From Ascoidea tarda (nom. inval.) (lineage: Eukaryota; Ascomycota; Saccharomycetes; Ascoideales; Ascoideaceae), in NCBI GenBank assembly GCA_030560485.1, contig JAKTTS010000152.1, positions 1 through 30,560 on the forward strand: a DNA stretch of 30,560 nucleotides, in the 5' to 3' direction. The position numbers and the translations under genes were made by a program. This document shows positions 7,915 to 16,830 of the stretch, in pieces (the stretch's first letter is position 1; every line of letters begins with the position of its first letter). The notes beneath the pieces were generated by a model. That model saw nothing but the letters and a program-made list of their open reading frames with translations, had not been told where the DNA came from and did not search any database.

Positions 7915-10900
7915 ATGCCAGATTCAACTCCCTGGGACTTCCACGCTCACCCCGGTAACACAGGCCACGACGATGCTCTTCTCAACAACGATATTGAGAT
8001 TGATGAAGACGACGAGTTTGAAAGCTTGGACCCCCTAGGCGATGTCTTCAAACTCATCAAGGAGAAGCGAAGAAGCTCCTCAGTATCCTTGAACAGCATC
8101 AGCACCAACAACACCAACACCAACACCATCAATGAAACAAACCTCGCCTACAATGCCAACGTTGATGGTCTCATCAGCAGTGGTCTAAACAACTTTGGTT
8201 CTGATTTCTTTGATCAGAATCTAAATTTTGACTTTCTCCAGTATTCCATCCACAACAACAACATGATAAATAACACCATTACAACAAATCCAAACCCAAA
8301 TCCAAATCCACCCTCTTTTTCGGATTCAAATTACAATGTTAATTCGCATTTCAATCCCAACATGTCCCAGCCTGATAATTTCAATTCAAATATCCCATCT
8401 TCATTGTCCTCATTATCTCTTTCTATACCTCTGAATCCTATTTCAAAAACAGCACAAAAAAATAATAAAAGCAATAAAAAAAATGTAGCTGATTTTTTGA
8501 ATAATTTAAACTTTCAAAAGAAAAACTCAAGATTCAGGCCCTGCGATGATTGTAGATTAAGAAGAACTAAATGCGTAATCCCAAATGATTCAAGAAACTG
8601 TTTAGAATGCACAAAAAGAGGAAAAATATGCAATTATAATGGAAATTCAATCTTATTTAATTTCGATTTAAATGAAGATATAATTAAGAATTCAATGTCA
8701 AATTTACATAACTCGCTTGAAGTCAATAATAACATAATAAAAGCAAATTCAAGTTTAATCAACACTGACCAAATCATTAAAAATTCTATTTCATTAAATC
8801 AAAATCAATCAGTTAATAATAACAATAATAATACTAATAATAATACTAATAATAATAGTAACAATAAAAATAACAATAACAATAATAAAAAAAGCAAAAG
8901 ACAAAAGCCTTGCGATGCTTGCAAAAAAAGAAGATCTAAATGTTTAATTCCTTTAAATTCAAAAATTTGCACTGAATGTACTACAAGAAATTTAAATTGC
9001 ACTTTCACTAAAGATATGAAAAATGATTCAATAAATCTAAATCTTTCTCAAAATTTCATTCAATCAAATTTTCTAAATAACTTACCAAATCCTGTTAAGG
9101 ATTATGATAAATATAATGGCCCTTCTATAATGAGAAAGACTTTAGCTCTACAAGGTCCAAAATCTACAAAGTTTGTTGGCTACTCCTCAATTATTGAAAC
9201 AAATTTATTATCCTTCCCATCTGATGATAATTCACTTCAAAATCAAAATTTTGAATTTAATAAAACAACTGAAAATAAAAAAAGAAAAAGAAAAAACTTG
9301 ATTGCAAATCAAAAAAAACTTGATAACTCTAACAATGATACTAAAAAGGAAAAAAATCAATTTTCTATTTTATCAAAGGAAAAAATTACTTTAGCAGATG
9401 ATCCAAACATTCAAATTCGTAAAATATCTTATGACGTTTTCTTTGAAATAATAGATAATGATAAAAATGTAATCGAAATTAATTATTTACAATGTGATGA
9501 AATAGAAAAATTAATCTATCCCAATGGTAAATATCTAGTTAATTTATACTTCAAAATTGTTCATCCAATTTTCCCAATATTATCAAAATATGTTTTCTTT
9601 GAAAAATATTCAAGGAATTATAGAGAATTTCAGCCAATTTTATTATGTGCTGTCTATCTTTTAGCATTGAATTATTGGGATTGTGATGATTTATTACTAA
9701 ATAATGATGACCATCAATTTATTAATATTGAAAAAAAACATAATTACGAAAAAAGTGAAAAAAAACCAGACGTTCATAAATTAGAAGAAATTGCATTATC
9801 TTTGATTAAAGACAACAATTTATCGAATCTTCCAAATTTCTCAGTTGTTCAAGGTTTATTAATTTTATTGAATTATAATTTCAAAAGCCTAAATTTATTG
9901 AACAACAATTGGAAAATCATTTGTCAAATAACGAATATAAGCGAAGAAATTGGATTGAATATTGCTGCAAATGAATGGACCACTATACCAATATGGGAAA
10001 AGAAAATGCGTAAAATCGTTTCATGGACTATAATTTTATTTGACAAATTATATGCATTATTAGAATTTAGACCAAGCCATATTCATTCAAATAATTGGAT
10101 TATTGGAAAATTAGATTATGAAGATTTCTTATTAGACAACTTAACATTAAACAAATTGCAAGAAAATAAAGACTTGATTAATAATTTTTTTTTGTTTCAC
10201 GATGAATTTAAACTAGATAATAAAAATGAGAGTAACAGCAATAGTAGCCCTGGTAATAATAATTTTAGTAATAACAGCAGCAAGAATAATAGTAATGTCA
10301 AACTTTATAATTTGCAAAATAGTGATGAAATTTTTTCAAACACAAGTTTCAGATCATTATCACCAAGTACTAACAAAGTAATTAAAGAGATATTTGATAA
10401 TAGCACGGGTGATTTAATATTTAGAGAAATGATTAATTTGTCATTTTATATTAATGATATTTTAAATGATATTTATAATTTGAAGAGTTTCAGATTTGAT
10501 TCATTTGAACCAATTTTTTGTAAATCAACTGGATTGATTAACGGACTACATGAGTGGTATAAAAATTTGCCATGGTTTTTAAAAATCATAGATACAGACG
10601 ATAACAAATCAAACAATGAAAAAAATAAAATTAAAAATACCAATAAAAGAGTTTTAAATTTTAATGGGTCATTGAATTTGACATATTATTGTTTAGTTTT
10701 ATTAATTTATAGAAGAATTATAAATAAGATTATTGAAGAATATGACAAATTAATTCATGCAGGTGATGATACAAGGAATAAGATTGAAGAAGTGAAAAAA
10801 AATTGCGAGATGTTTCTAAATGATTTTTTAGTGAATTTTTTAGATAATTTGGAAGAGCATCATTTGATGTCATTTTGGTATTCCAATACTACAAAATCAT

Positions 10901-11463
10901 TAATTATTATTGGAATAATGATGTGTTTGTTAATAAAATTAAACGAACTCGAAATAAAATTTATTGATAAATTGAGCAATCTGAATAACAATGGTGTTCA
11001 AGAAGGGATTCAACAAGATGAAATTGATACTACTATTAAAACAAGAAATTTTGATAATTTTTATTGTCAGTCCAATCTAGAAATATTACCCAACATCAGC
11101 AAAAAAAATTCTCCTGATAGTTTTCAAATTTTTGAGGAAAATCCAAATCCAAATAATTTCAATAATATAGGATTTTCAAATAAAGTTGACTTTGAAAATC
11201 AAAAGGAATTGTTATTAGTCAAAAAGAAAGATTATGTTTGGTTATACAAACAATACTATTTTAAATTGGAATCACTATCTAAAGATTTCAAGCATGGAAA
11301 AGTGGCTATTGAGTATTTAGACACTTTAATAAAATTTACCAATAGCAAAAAATCAGTTGAAAAAAGTGGTGGATTGGAACCCACAAAAAAGCACAGCAGA
11401 AAAAACAAGAGAGGAAAAAATGAAGAATCGGGATTTTTTGATTATAGATTCTCAGTTGAATAA
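7915..11463 (+). CDS. Zn2Cys6 transcription factor with two zinc clusters
   Basis: An 1182-residue nuclear transcription factor. Two complete Zn2Cys6 binuclear clusters are visible: C210, C213, C220, C229, C232, C239 and C333, C336, C343, C352, C355, C362. Both have the spacing CX2CX6CX8CX2CX6C and share PCD-C--RR-KC-IP--S--C-ECT-R. They are separated by an Asn-rich linker. A block GPSIMRKTLALQGPKSTKFVG begins near residue 401, followed by a basic KKRKRK stretch. The middle region, about residues 520-800, looks like the fungal-specific transcription factor regulatory domain (YFKIVHPIFPILSK, LLCAVYLLALNYW). The block after the clusters reminds me of the Dal81/TamA group of nitrogen co-activators, but I cannot be sure of orthology, so no symbol is given. 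The ATG at 7915 (context accaATGc) is the first in frame. The preceding leader is a pyrimidine tract. Confidence 0.85.
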   Translation: MPDSTPWDFHAHPGNTGHDDALLNNDIEIDEDDEFESLDPLGDVFKLIKEKRRSSSVSLNSISTNNTNTNTINETNLAYNANVDGLISSGLNNFGSDFFDQNLNFDFLQYSIHNNNMINNTITTNPNPNPNPPSFSDSNYNVNSHFNPNMSQPDNFNSNIPSSLSSLSLSIPLNPISKTAQKNNKSNKKNVADFLNNLNFQKKNSRFRPCDDCRLRRTKCVIPNDSRNCLECTKRGKICNYNGNSILFNFDLNEDIIKNSMSNLHNSLEVNNNIIKANSSLINTDQIIKNSISLNQNQSVNNNNNNTNNNTNNNSNNKNNNNNNKKSKRQKPCDACKKRRSKCLIPLNSKICTECTTRNLNCTFTKDMKNDSINLNLSQNFIQSNFLNNLPNPVKDYDKYNGPSIMRKTLALQGPKSTKFVGYSSIIETNLLSFPSDDNSLQNQNFEFNKTTENKKRKRKNLIANQKKLDNSNNDTKKEKNQFSILSKEKITLADDPNIQIRKISYDVFFEIIDNDKNVIEINYLQCDEIEKLIYPNGKYLVNLYFKIVHPIFPILSKYVFFEKYSRNYREFQPILLCAVYLLALNYWDCDDLLLNNDDHQFINIEKKHNYEKSEKKPDVHKLEEIALSLIKDNNLSNLPNFSVVQGLLILLNYNFKSLNLLNNNWKIICQITNISEEIGLNIAANEWTTIPIWEKKMRKIVSWTIILFDKLYALLEFRPSHIHSNNWIIGKLDYEDFLLDNLTLNKLQENKDLINNFFLFHDEFKLDNKNESNSNSSPGNNNFSNNSSKNNSNVKLYNLQNSDEIFSNTSFRSLSPSTNKVIKEIFDNSTGDLIFREMINLSFYINDILNDIYNLKSFRFDSFEPIFCKSTGLINGLHEWYKNLPWFLKIIDTDDNKSNNEKNKIKNTNKRVLNFNGSLNLTYYCLVLLIYRRIINKIIEEYDKLIHAGDDTRNKIEEVKKNCEMFLNDFLVNFLDNLEEHHLMSFWYSNTTKSLIIIGIMMCLLIKLNELEIKFIDKLSNLNNNGVQEGIQQDEIDTTIKTRNFDNFYCQSNLEILPNISKKNSPDSFQIFEENPNPNNFNNIGFSNKVDFENQKELLLVKKKDYVWLYKQYYFKLESLSKDFKHGKVAIEYLDTLIKFTNSKKSVEKSGGLEPTKKHSRKNKRGKNEESGFFDYRFSVE

Positions 11464-12583
11464 AAGTAATTGAGTTAAAAAAAAATAATTGCAAAAGCGT
11501 GCAAGTTTTATCGGGTTTAAGTTTAATTTATTTGTCTTTGTTTATTATTAGTTTGTGGTTTTTAATTTTTTTTTTGGTAACATATTCAAGGCAGATTATT
11601 AGCAAAGTTTTTTTGTTTTTGTTAGGAAGTTTCTGGAATGACATCTGAAAATAGAAAATCCATTGTTTAAAACTCACTTGCGCTCTTAAATCGAATTTTG
11701 GAATTGATTATATCAAATTCTGTGCAAAAACGAACATGACACTAATGAAAGCTATAGAATAGTTTTTCTTTTAATTTTTTTCATCTCACAGAAACAAATT
11801 TACAAGGCTAATGGTGGTACTAAAAGATTGTATTTTTATTCAGTTGAATCTTGGTGTTTCTGAATGCATGGTGTTTTTATCTGTTTTCAAAAAGTGATAG
11901 TTGTTTAATAAATATTTAGTAATAATTTTTAAATTTTGTGAAAACTGGCGGTGAATTTTCAATCACTTTCTAGCATGCTTTTCAATTTCTAAATGACAAC
12001 TGGAAAATTGAATACAATGTCGCTGACTATTATGAATTATCTTGCAGCCAACCCTTCCAAATCGTTGCTTGCTAAACAAAAAGAGATGAACAACCACTGA
12101 GGCCTATAGAATATATACTTATACCACTTATATCAATGCTGCAGCTGCTGCAGTTTCCTCTGTCAAATCTGCATAGACATGCAGACAACCCGTACTACTG
12201 GTTTTTCAGTGGTGTGAGTGACACATGTACTATACTGTGCTTTTGCGTACCATATCGTAGTTTGCATTACAACAACACACACTATGCCGGCTCCTGCATG
12301 AGTGATTAAACAGAAATCCGCAACCATGGATATATCCATCCCAACGGGTCTTTCCTCTGATTCCTCAAAAGCTTCGATGTTTTTTTGACTTCCTTTGAGT
12401 TTGTTTGATTTCTTCCCTCAGTTGTTCTAAATCTGTTTTGAATTTGTTCTATATTTGTCTAGAACTTGTTTTGGCATTTTATTTATCATCTCGACGTCCT
12501 GTTCCCCTTTATTCTTATCCTGTGCTCTCCTTGTATATTCTATTTTCTGTATTTCTCTATCTCCCACATCCCAGACAGCTACA
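11464..12583. other. Intergenic region between the zinc-cluster gene and SIS2
   Basis: A 1.1-kb stretch without a supported gene. The first 500 bases are AT-rich 3' sequence with T runs. From about 12000 the composition is more mixed and this is probably the SIS2 promoter. It holds the inverted repeat CTGCAGC-t-GCTGCAG (12139-12153), the 14-bp palindrome ATGGATATATCCAT (12326-12339) and a pyrimidine-rich leader (about 12400-12580). A 27-codon frame (MSLTIMNYLAANPSKSLL...) starts at 12017 and is not recognisable. No tRNA or other RNA gene was seen. Confidence 0.6.
12326..12388 (+). other. Possible upstream ORF of SIS2
   Basis: A 20-codon ORF, MDISIPTGLSSDSSKASMFF, with a favourable context (accATGg). 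It begins inside a perfect 14-bp palindrome and ends 195 bases before the SIS2 ATG. It matters only if the SIS2 transcript starts upstream of it, which the sequence cannot show. Confidence 0.2.
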
Positions 12584-14794
12584 ATGTCCATAAATCACCT
12601 TGATTCTGCTTCAATATCTTCTTTGGACTCCACCATTGCTTCTGGTTCCACAGTAGCAACAATCTCTCTACCCACAGCCAACAATGTCTCTCCAACCGAC
12701 AAAAAACCCAAAACAAAACCCAGATCAAACACGACTTCGAAATTAAAAGCCAAACGAGTCCCCTTGTTTTTAAAAGTCAACAATTCTCATGAGAAATTGC
12801 CCAAATCTTGCCTCTCAACGTCAAGTTTATACTCTTTGAACCACAATATTACTAATCAAAATAACAACAACCAAATCAATTTTTCTGATGACAAAAATGA
12901 TAACGAAAACTATACATCTTATAATAAAGACTATTTCACTCAAGACAAAAATGTAAATGAAAATAAAAATGACAAAACCTCAAAAGATGTCAAACCAAAT
13001 TCAGATTATTACCCCATATTCTTATTAGATGAAAGTTTAGAAAAAAGACATGCAATTCATGGGGGTGAAGGCTCAAGAATCCCCTCTGCAAAACCTTTAA
13101 CTGCAAAGGAAAACGATCCTTCAACCACGTCCTCTATTTTAAATGGTGATGGATCAGGAAGATCATCAAGAAATATGAGCAGACACTCTTCCTTAAAATC
13201 AAATCACACACTTAAGTCAAATCTCACAAATCCGTCAAACAGAACCATAACAAGTGCAAATGTAAATTCTCTTATAAACAATCTAAATTCTTTAAGATTA
13301 AATAATAATTCAACCAATTACAATTCAATTTATACTTCAAACAATGAAAAATTATACCAAAATAACAGCAACAGTAACAGTAAAAATAATAATAGTAACT
13401 TCAATCCTAATACTAATACTAATACTAATACTAATGCTAATGCTAATGCTAATCTTAATCTTAATCCTAATTCTAATCCTAATCCCAATCCTAATCCTGA
13501 TACCAGTACCGATACTAATAATAATAATAATAATAATCTTAATACTGATAGCTATAATTTCATGTCAAATATAAATTCGTCAAAAGAATCACTATATAGC
13601 AGTTTTAAGCTATTAAATCCAATAAATAAATACATTCCGTCAAAAGATGACAATAAAATACATTTATTAATTGGTGTAACTGGATGCATATCAGCTTTAA
13701 AAATTATACCTTTAATTCGAAAATTATTCGAAATTTATACTCAGGATAATTTATCAATCCAATTGGTTTTAACTTCTGGGGCTTTGAAAATCTTGAATTT
13801 ACAAGATTCCTACAAGGACGATGATTCAGTAGATTTTAAAGGATTGATTAACGGTATTAATACAAATTCTTTTTCAAAAAGTAACACTAATAATAATGTC
13901 AAAAATGAGCTTGAAAATAATACTAAAAATTCTTACAATGATTCGAAATTTTTCGCTAATAAAAAATCAAATTGGAAAAGATTAAATGAAATTGGTATTA
14001 AAAAAATTTGGATTGATGAAGATGAGTTTAATTATTATTTCCGTTTAAAGAATATTAAAAGAATTAATATTTTGAATAAAAATAATAACCTATTAAAATC
14101 TCATACTTTTAATCAAGTAGATCAAGATCAAAATCAAACCAATACCGTCAATGTTCCCAATAAATTCCAAACAGAACCAATCTTGCACATGGAATTAAGG
14201 AAATGGGCAGATTTAATGTTAATAGCTCCTTTATCAGCTAATACTTTGGCCAAAATTGTCAATGGGATATCTGATAATTTACTATCTTTAATAATCAACA
14301 CCTGGAATCCTCAAAAACCTATTATTTCAGCAATGGCTTTAAATTCTTTTAGCTTTTCAAATCCTATTACAAAAATTCAATTGGATTTAATCAAACGCGA
14401 TTATACTTATATTCAAATTTTAAGACCTGTTGAAAAAGTCATTTCAAGCAGAAATCAAACAATTTCCATGGGTGGAATGAGAGAATATACTGATATTGTT
14501 GATATATTAGTCAAAAAATTAGGCCCACCTGATGATTTTGATGAAGAGGAAGATGAAGAAGAAGATGATGATGAAGATGGGAAAAACGAAAAAAACAACC
14601 AGGCTGATGATGATGATGATGACGACGACGACGATGATGATGATGACGACGACGATGATTCTGACAGCAATAAAGATAGAAATGTTAGTCCAGATTTGAC
14701 TCAGGATACTGATACCAATAGCGATGATGAAAATGAATTTCATGATGCTAAAGAGGAGGTTGATGATGCTAAAGAGGAGGTTGATGATGAATAA
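12584..14794 (+). CDS. SIS2: Sis2/Hal3-Cab3-like PPC decarboxylase subunit and Ppz1 regulator
   Basis: A 736-residue member of the HFCD flavoprotein family. In budding yeasts, Hal3/Sis2, Vhs3 and Cab3 form a trimeric 4'-phosphopantothenoylcysteine decarboxylase for coenzyme A synthesis. Hal3 and Vhs3 also inhibit the phosphatase Ppz1. The first 350 residues are Ser/Asn-rich. The flavoprotein domain (about 357-645) shows LLIGVTGCISALKI (FMN-binding start), LHMELRKWADLMLIAPLSANTLAKI with catalytic His535, and SAMALNSFSFSNP with Asn587 at the substrate-binding Asn position. VEKVISSRNQTISMGGMREY is where enzymes with the clamp Cys have CGD; no Cys is present. A 60-70 residue Asn-rich insertion splits the domain. 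The tail is a long poly-Asp/Glu tract typical of Hal3/Vhs3, ending in a repeated DAKEEVD. The ATG at 12584 (context caATGt) is the first in frame. Whether it is SIS2, VHS3 or CAB3 is not certain. Confidence 0.85.
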   Translation: MSINHLDSASISSLDSTIASGSTVATISLPTANNVSPTDKKPKTKPRSNTTSKLKAKRVPLFLKVNNSHEKLPKSCLSTSSLYSLNHNITNQNNNNQINFSDDKNDNENYTSYNKDYFTQDKNVNENKNDKTSKDVKPNSDYYPIFLLDESLEKRHAIHGGEGSRIPSAKPLTAKENDPSTTSSILNGDGSGRSSRNMSRHSSLKSNHTLKSNLTNPSNRTITSANVNSLINNLNSLRLNNNSTNYNSIYTSNNEKLYQNNSNSNSKNNNSNFNPNTNTNTNTNANANANLNLNPNSNPNPNPNPDTSTDTNNNNNNNLNTDSYNFMSNINSSKESLYSSFKLLNPINKYIPSKDDNKIHLLIGVTGCISALKIIPLIRKLFEIYTQDNLSIQLVLTSGALKILNLQDSYKDDDSVDFKGLINGINTNSFSKSNTNNNVKNELENNTKNSYNDSKFFANKKSNWKRLNEIGIKKIWIDEDEFNYYFRLKNIKRINILNKNNNLLKSHTFNQVDQDQNQTNTVNVPNKFQTEPILHMELRKWADLMLIAPLSANTLAKIVNGISDNLLSLIINTWNPQKPIISAMALNSFSFSNPITKIQLDLIKRDYTYIQILRPVEKVISSRNQTISMGGMREYTDIVDILVKKLGPPDDFDEEEDEEEDDDEDGKNEKNNQADDDDDDDDDDDDDDDDDDSDSNKDRNVSPDLTQDTDTNSDDENEFHDAKEEVDDAKEEVDDE
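13403..13498 (+). repeat. Hexanucleotide array AATNNT in SIS2
   Basis: Sixteen in-frame 6-bp units of the form AAT-NCT, AAT-CTT or AAT-CCN. They encode alternating Asn-X dipeptides (NP, NT x4, NA x3, NL x2, NP, NS, NP x4). The unit changes stepwise along the array (ACT, GCT, CTT, CCT), which indicates local duplication of variant units. It lies in the disordered N-terminal half of the protein. Confidence 0.9.
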
Positions 14795-15038
14795 AAAAAA
14801 CTTGATTTAAATTTTTTTTCTTATTTTTTTTCCTTTTCCTTTCTTTTTTTATAAGTTTTATTAAAAAAAGGGTTTATGCTATTTTGGTTTAATAAAAAAA
14901 CAGCTGCAAAAAAAAAAAAATTGGGGTTGCTGATTTATATCAATTTACAAAAAAAGTTTTGTTGTTTTATATTATTTTTTCCTATTCTTCTTTGTAGTGT
15001 TAAATTTTTTAGCTATTTTCCGAAAGTAAGTATTATTT

Positions 15039-16571
15039 TTATACTATTTTTTTGGTTTTCTTAATTTCTCTAGTAGTGTTATTGAATTGAGAACTATCTC
15101 TTTTATCACCAATTTGACCATTTGAAGTTGAGTCTTTAGTAAACTGAATTGGACCTTCTTTAATTTGAGATAAGGAAGTGAAAATTTTTCTGCTTTTCAA
15201 TTTTTTCAATTCATTTCTAGCAATTTCTGACTTGTCTTCTGTATTTGATGATGTATCTTGATAAGTCCTGGAGATTTTTGGTCTGTAAATTGAGTTTATA
15301 GCTTCCTGGGTATTGAATAAGGGGGTATCATAAATTTCATCTGAGTTGAATCTTTTAGGGACAGGAGCATTGTTAAAAAATTTCGAATCGAATTGTGGTG
15401 CAATGATATCGTCAGGATCATTTTTATTATCAGCAGTTGTTGGTTTGGCTAAACCCAAAGCAACTCTTTCTGAGACGTCTCTATCATCGTCTTCTATAAA
15501 ATGTTTCAGTCTTTTTTCATTTAATTTGGAAGAGGCCGAATCCTTTTGTTTTAGTCTTAATCTTTCCTGTCTTAAAATTTCTCTTCTTCTAATTTCCTGA
15601 GAATTGTTTCTTGAATCATTCTTAGATGAAAAATTTGTTAAAGTGCGCTGTCTAGCATTTAAGGCCAATAGTTTTAATTGTTCATCTTTTTTTCTCTTTT
15701 TTTCTTGAGCCATTTTTATTTTTAAATCTCTTTTTTGTTTCAAGCTTTCCCTAGCTTTTTTATCAGCTTTGTCTAATGATTCAGCCAAATCCACAAATCT
15801 TTTGTTTAGTTTTTTTGATATATCAATATTATCGTCATCATCATCATCATCATCATCGCCGTTAATATTTTTATTCGGACCCAAAGAGCTTAATCTCTTA
15901 TCGATTTCAATTGTAAACCCTTTAGGATTTTTCCAATTTGATATTGCAGAAGGAATTTTCCAGAACCTTTGATCTTCAATTGATATTTTATTTGAAGAAG
16001 TGGTATGAAGAATGGGAGTTGATTCATTCGATGGTAAAGAAGGAGTCTTTTGATTGTTTTTCCATTTGGGAGGTAGCATTGGGTCAATTTGTTTCTCTAT
16101 TATTTTGATTATTCTGGTTTTTTTATTGTTATTTTGCGAAAATATTGAGGTAGGGGTATATTTAACATAATTTGAATCTGAGTTTTTTGGTTTGATATAA
16201 TTTGGATTTTTAGCATTTAATTTTTCATTAAGAATAGAATCTATAACTTGTTTGGTTTCTTGCGTGGTCTGTGAAACTGAAGGTCTTAAAAGTTGATTAT
16301 TATGGTTGTAGCTGACTACAGAGGTGGTATTTTTCTGTGGCTCTTTAGGACCATGAGAATTTCTAGTGTTCTCGCCATCAAGGTCCTTGACATTGAGTTT
16401 TTTGATGTCTGAGCTGTCAATGTGAAAAATATTGGATAGTTCGTAATCAGTGTAAATGTCTTCTAGATCCAGATCATAGAACTGGAGACCTTTTTTCTTT
16501 TGCAACAGGTCAGTGTCCAAATCCTTCGAGCTGAAAAGAGGAGGAGGTATAAAATCAGTTATCGACACCAT
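15039..16571 (-). CDS. PRP45: Prp45, SNW/SKIP-domain splicing factor
   Basis: A 510-residue protein of the spliceosome (NTC-related), homologous to human SKIP/SNW1. It helps recruit Prp22 and supports co-transcriptional splicing. The SNW domain is clear: the PPKW segment near residue 165, the hallmark ISNWKNPKGFTIEIDKRL near 212-230, a charged Lys/Arg/Glu-rich helix, and the end motif RDVSERVALGLAKP near 367-380. The C-terminal part contains YDTPLFN, matching the DNPLFN-like motif of the family. A poly-Asp tract interrupts the SNW region near residue 240. The length lies between S. cerevisiae Prp45 (379) and human SKIP (536). The start is the ATG at 16571; the frame extends two codons upstream but without an ATG. 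It diverges from MIC19 across about 260 bases. Confidence 0.93.
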   Translation of the reverse strand: MVSITDFIPPPLFSSKDLDTDLLQKKKGLQFYDLDLEDIYTDYELSNIFHIDSSDIKKLNVKDLDGENTRNSHGPKEPQKNTTSVVSYNHNNQLLRPSVSQTTQETKQVIDSILNEKLNAKNPNYIKPKNSDSNYVKYTPTSIFSQNNNKKTRIIKIIEKQIDPMLPPKWKNNQKTPSLPSNESTPILHTTSSNKISIEDQRFWKIPSAISNWKNPKGFTIEIDKRLSSLGPNKNINGDDDDDDDDDNIDISKKLNKRFVDLAESLDKADKKARESLKQKRDLKIKMAQEKKRKKDEQLKLLALNARQRTLTNFSSKNDSRNNSQEIRRREILRQERLRLKQKDSASSKLNEKRLKHFIEDDDRDVSERVALGLAKPTTADNKNDPDDIIAPQFDSKFFNNAPVPKRFNSDEIYDTPLFNTQEAINSIYRPKISRTYQDTSSNTEDKSEIARNELKKLKSRKIFTSLSQIKEGPIQFTKDSTSNGQIGDKRDSSQFNNTTREIKKTKKIV

Positions 16572-16583
16572 TTGCAATCCAGA

Positions 16584-16619
16584 AAAATCAGCAAAATCAG
16601 CAAAATCAGCAAAATCAGC
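16584..16619 (+). repeat. 9-bp tandem repeat in the PRP45 leader
   Basis: Four perfect copies of AAAATCAGC, starting 13 bases upstream of the PRP45 ATG. On the PRP45 sense strand the unit is GCTGATTTT, so it is almost certainly in the 5' leader of that gene. Confidence 0.9.
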
Positions 16620-16711
16620 AGAAGAACCTCTGAAATCTCTTTGAAGTCACTTTTTGAAAATGATCTCAGCCCAAAAGGGCAGTTACCCGTCCGAAAAGTC
16701 TCTTTTTTTCC

Positions 16712-16721
16712 AGCCAATCAG
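16712..16721 (+). promoter_or_regulatory. CCAAT box in the PRP45/MIC19 divergent promoter
   Basis: AGCCAATCAG lies about 115 bases upstream of the MIC19 ATG. It fits the Hap2/3/4/5 binding core CCAAT with the favoured TCA flank. That would suit a mitochondrial gene such as MIC19. The assignment is by motif only. Confidence 0.5.
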
Positions 16722-16830
16722 CGGCGGTTTTTCAGCGTGGGTAAAGAAATTATCAGAGAGAAAGCTCCAGCTCCAAAGAAGAAAAAAAAGCAGACACTTC
16801 AGCATTACAGCCTCGACAAAGACAGCTTCC

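Noticed and set aside
14455-14670. Poly-Ser minus-strand frame opposite SIS2
   Set aside because: Antisense reading of the Asp codon run in the SIS2 tail.
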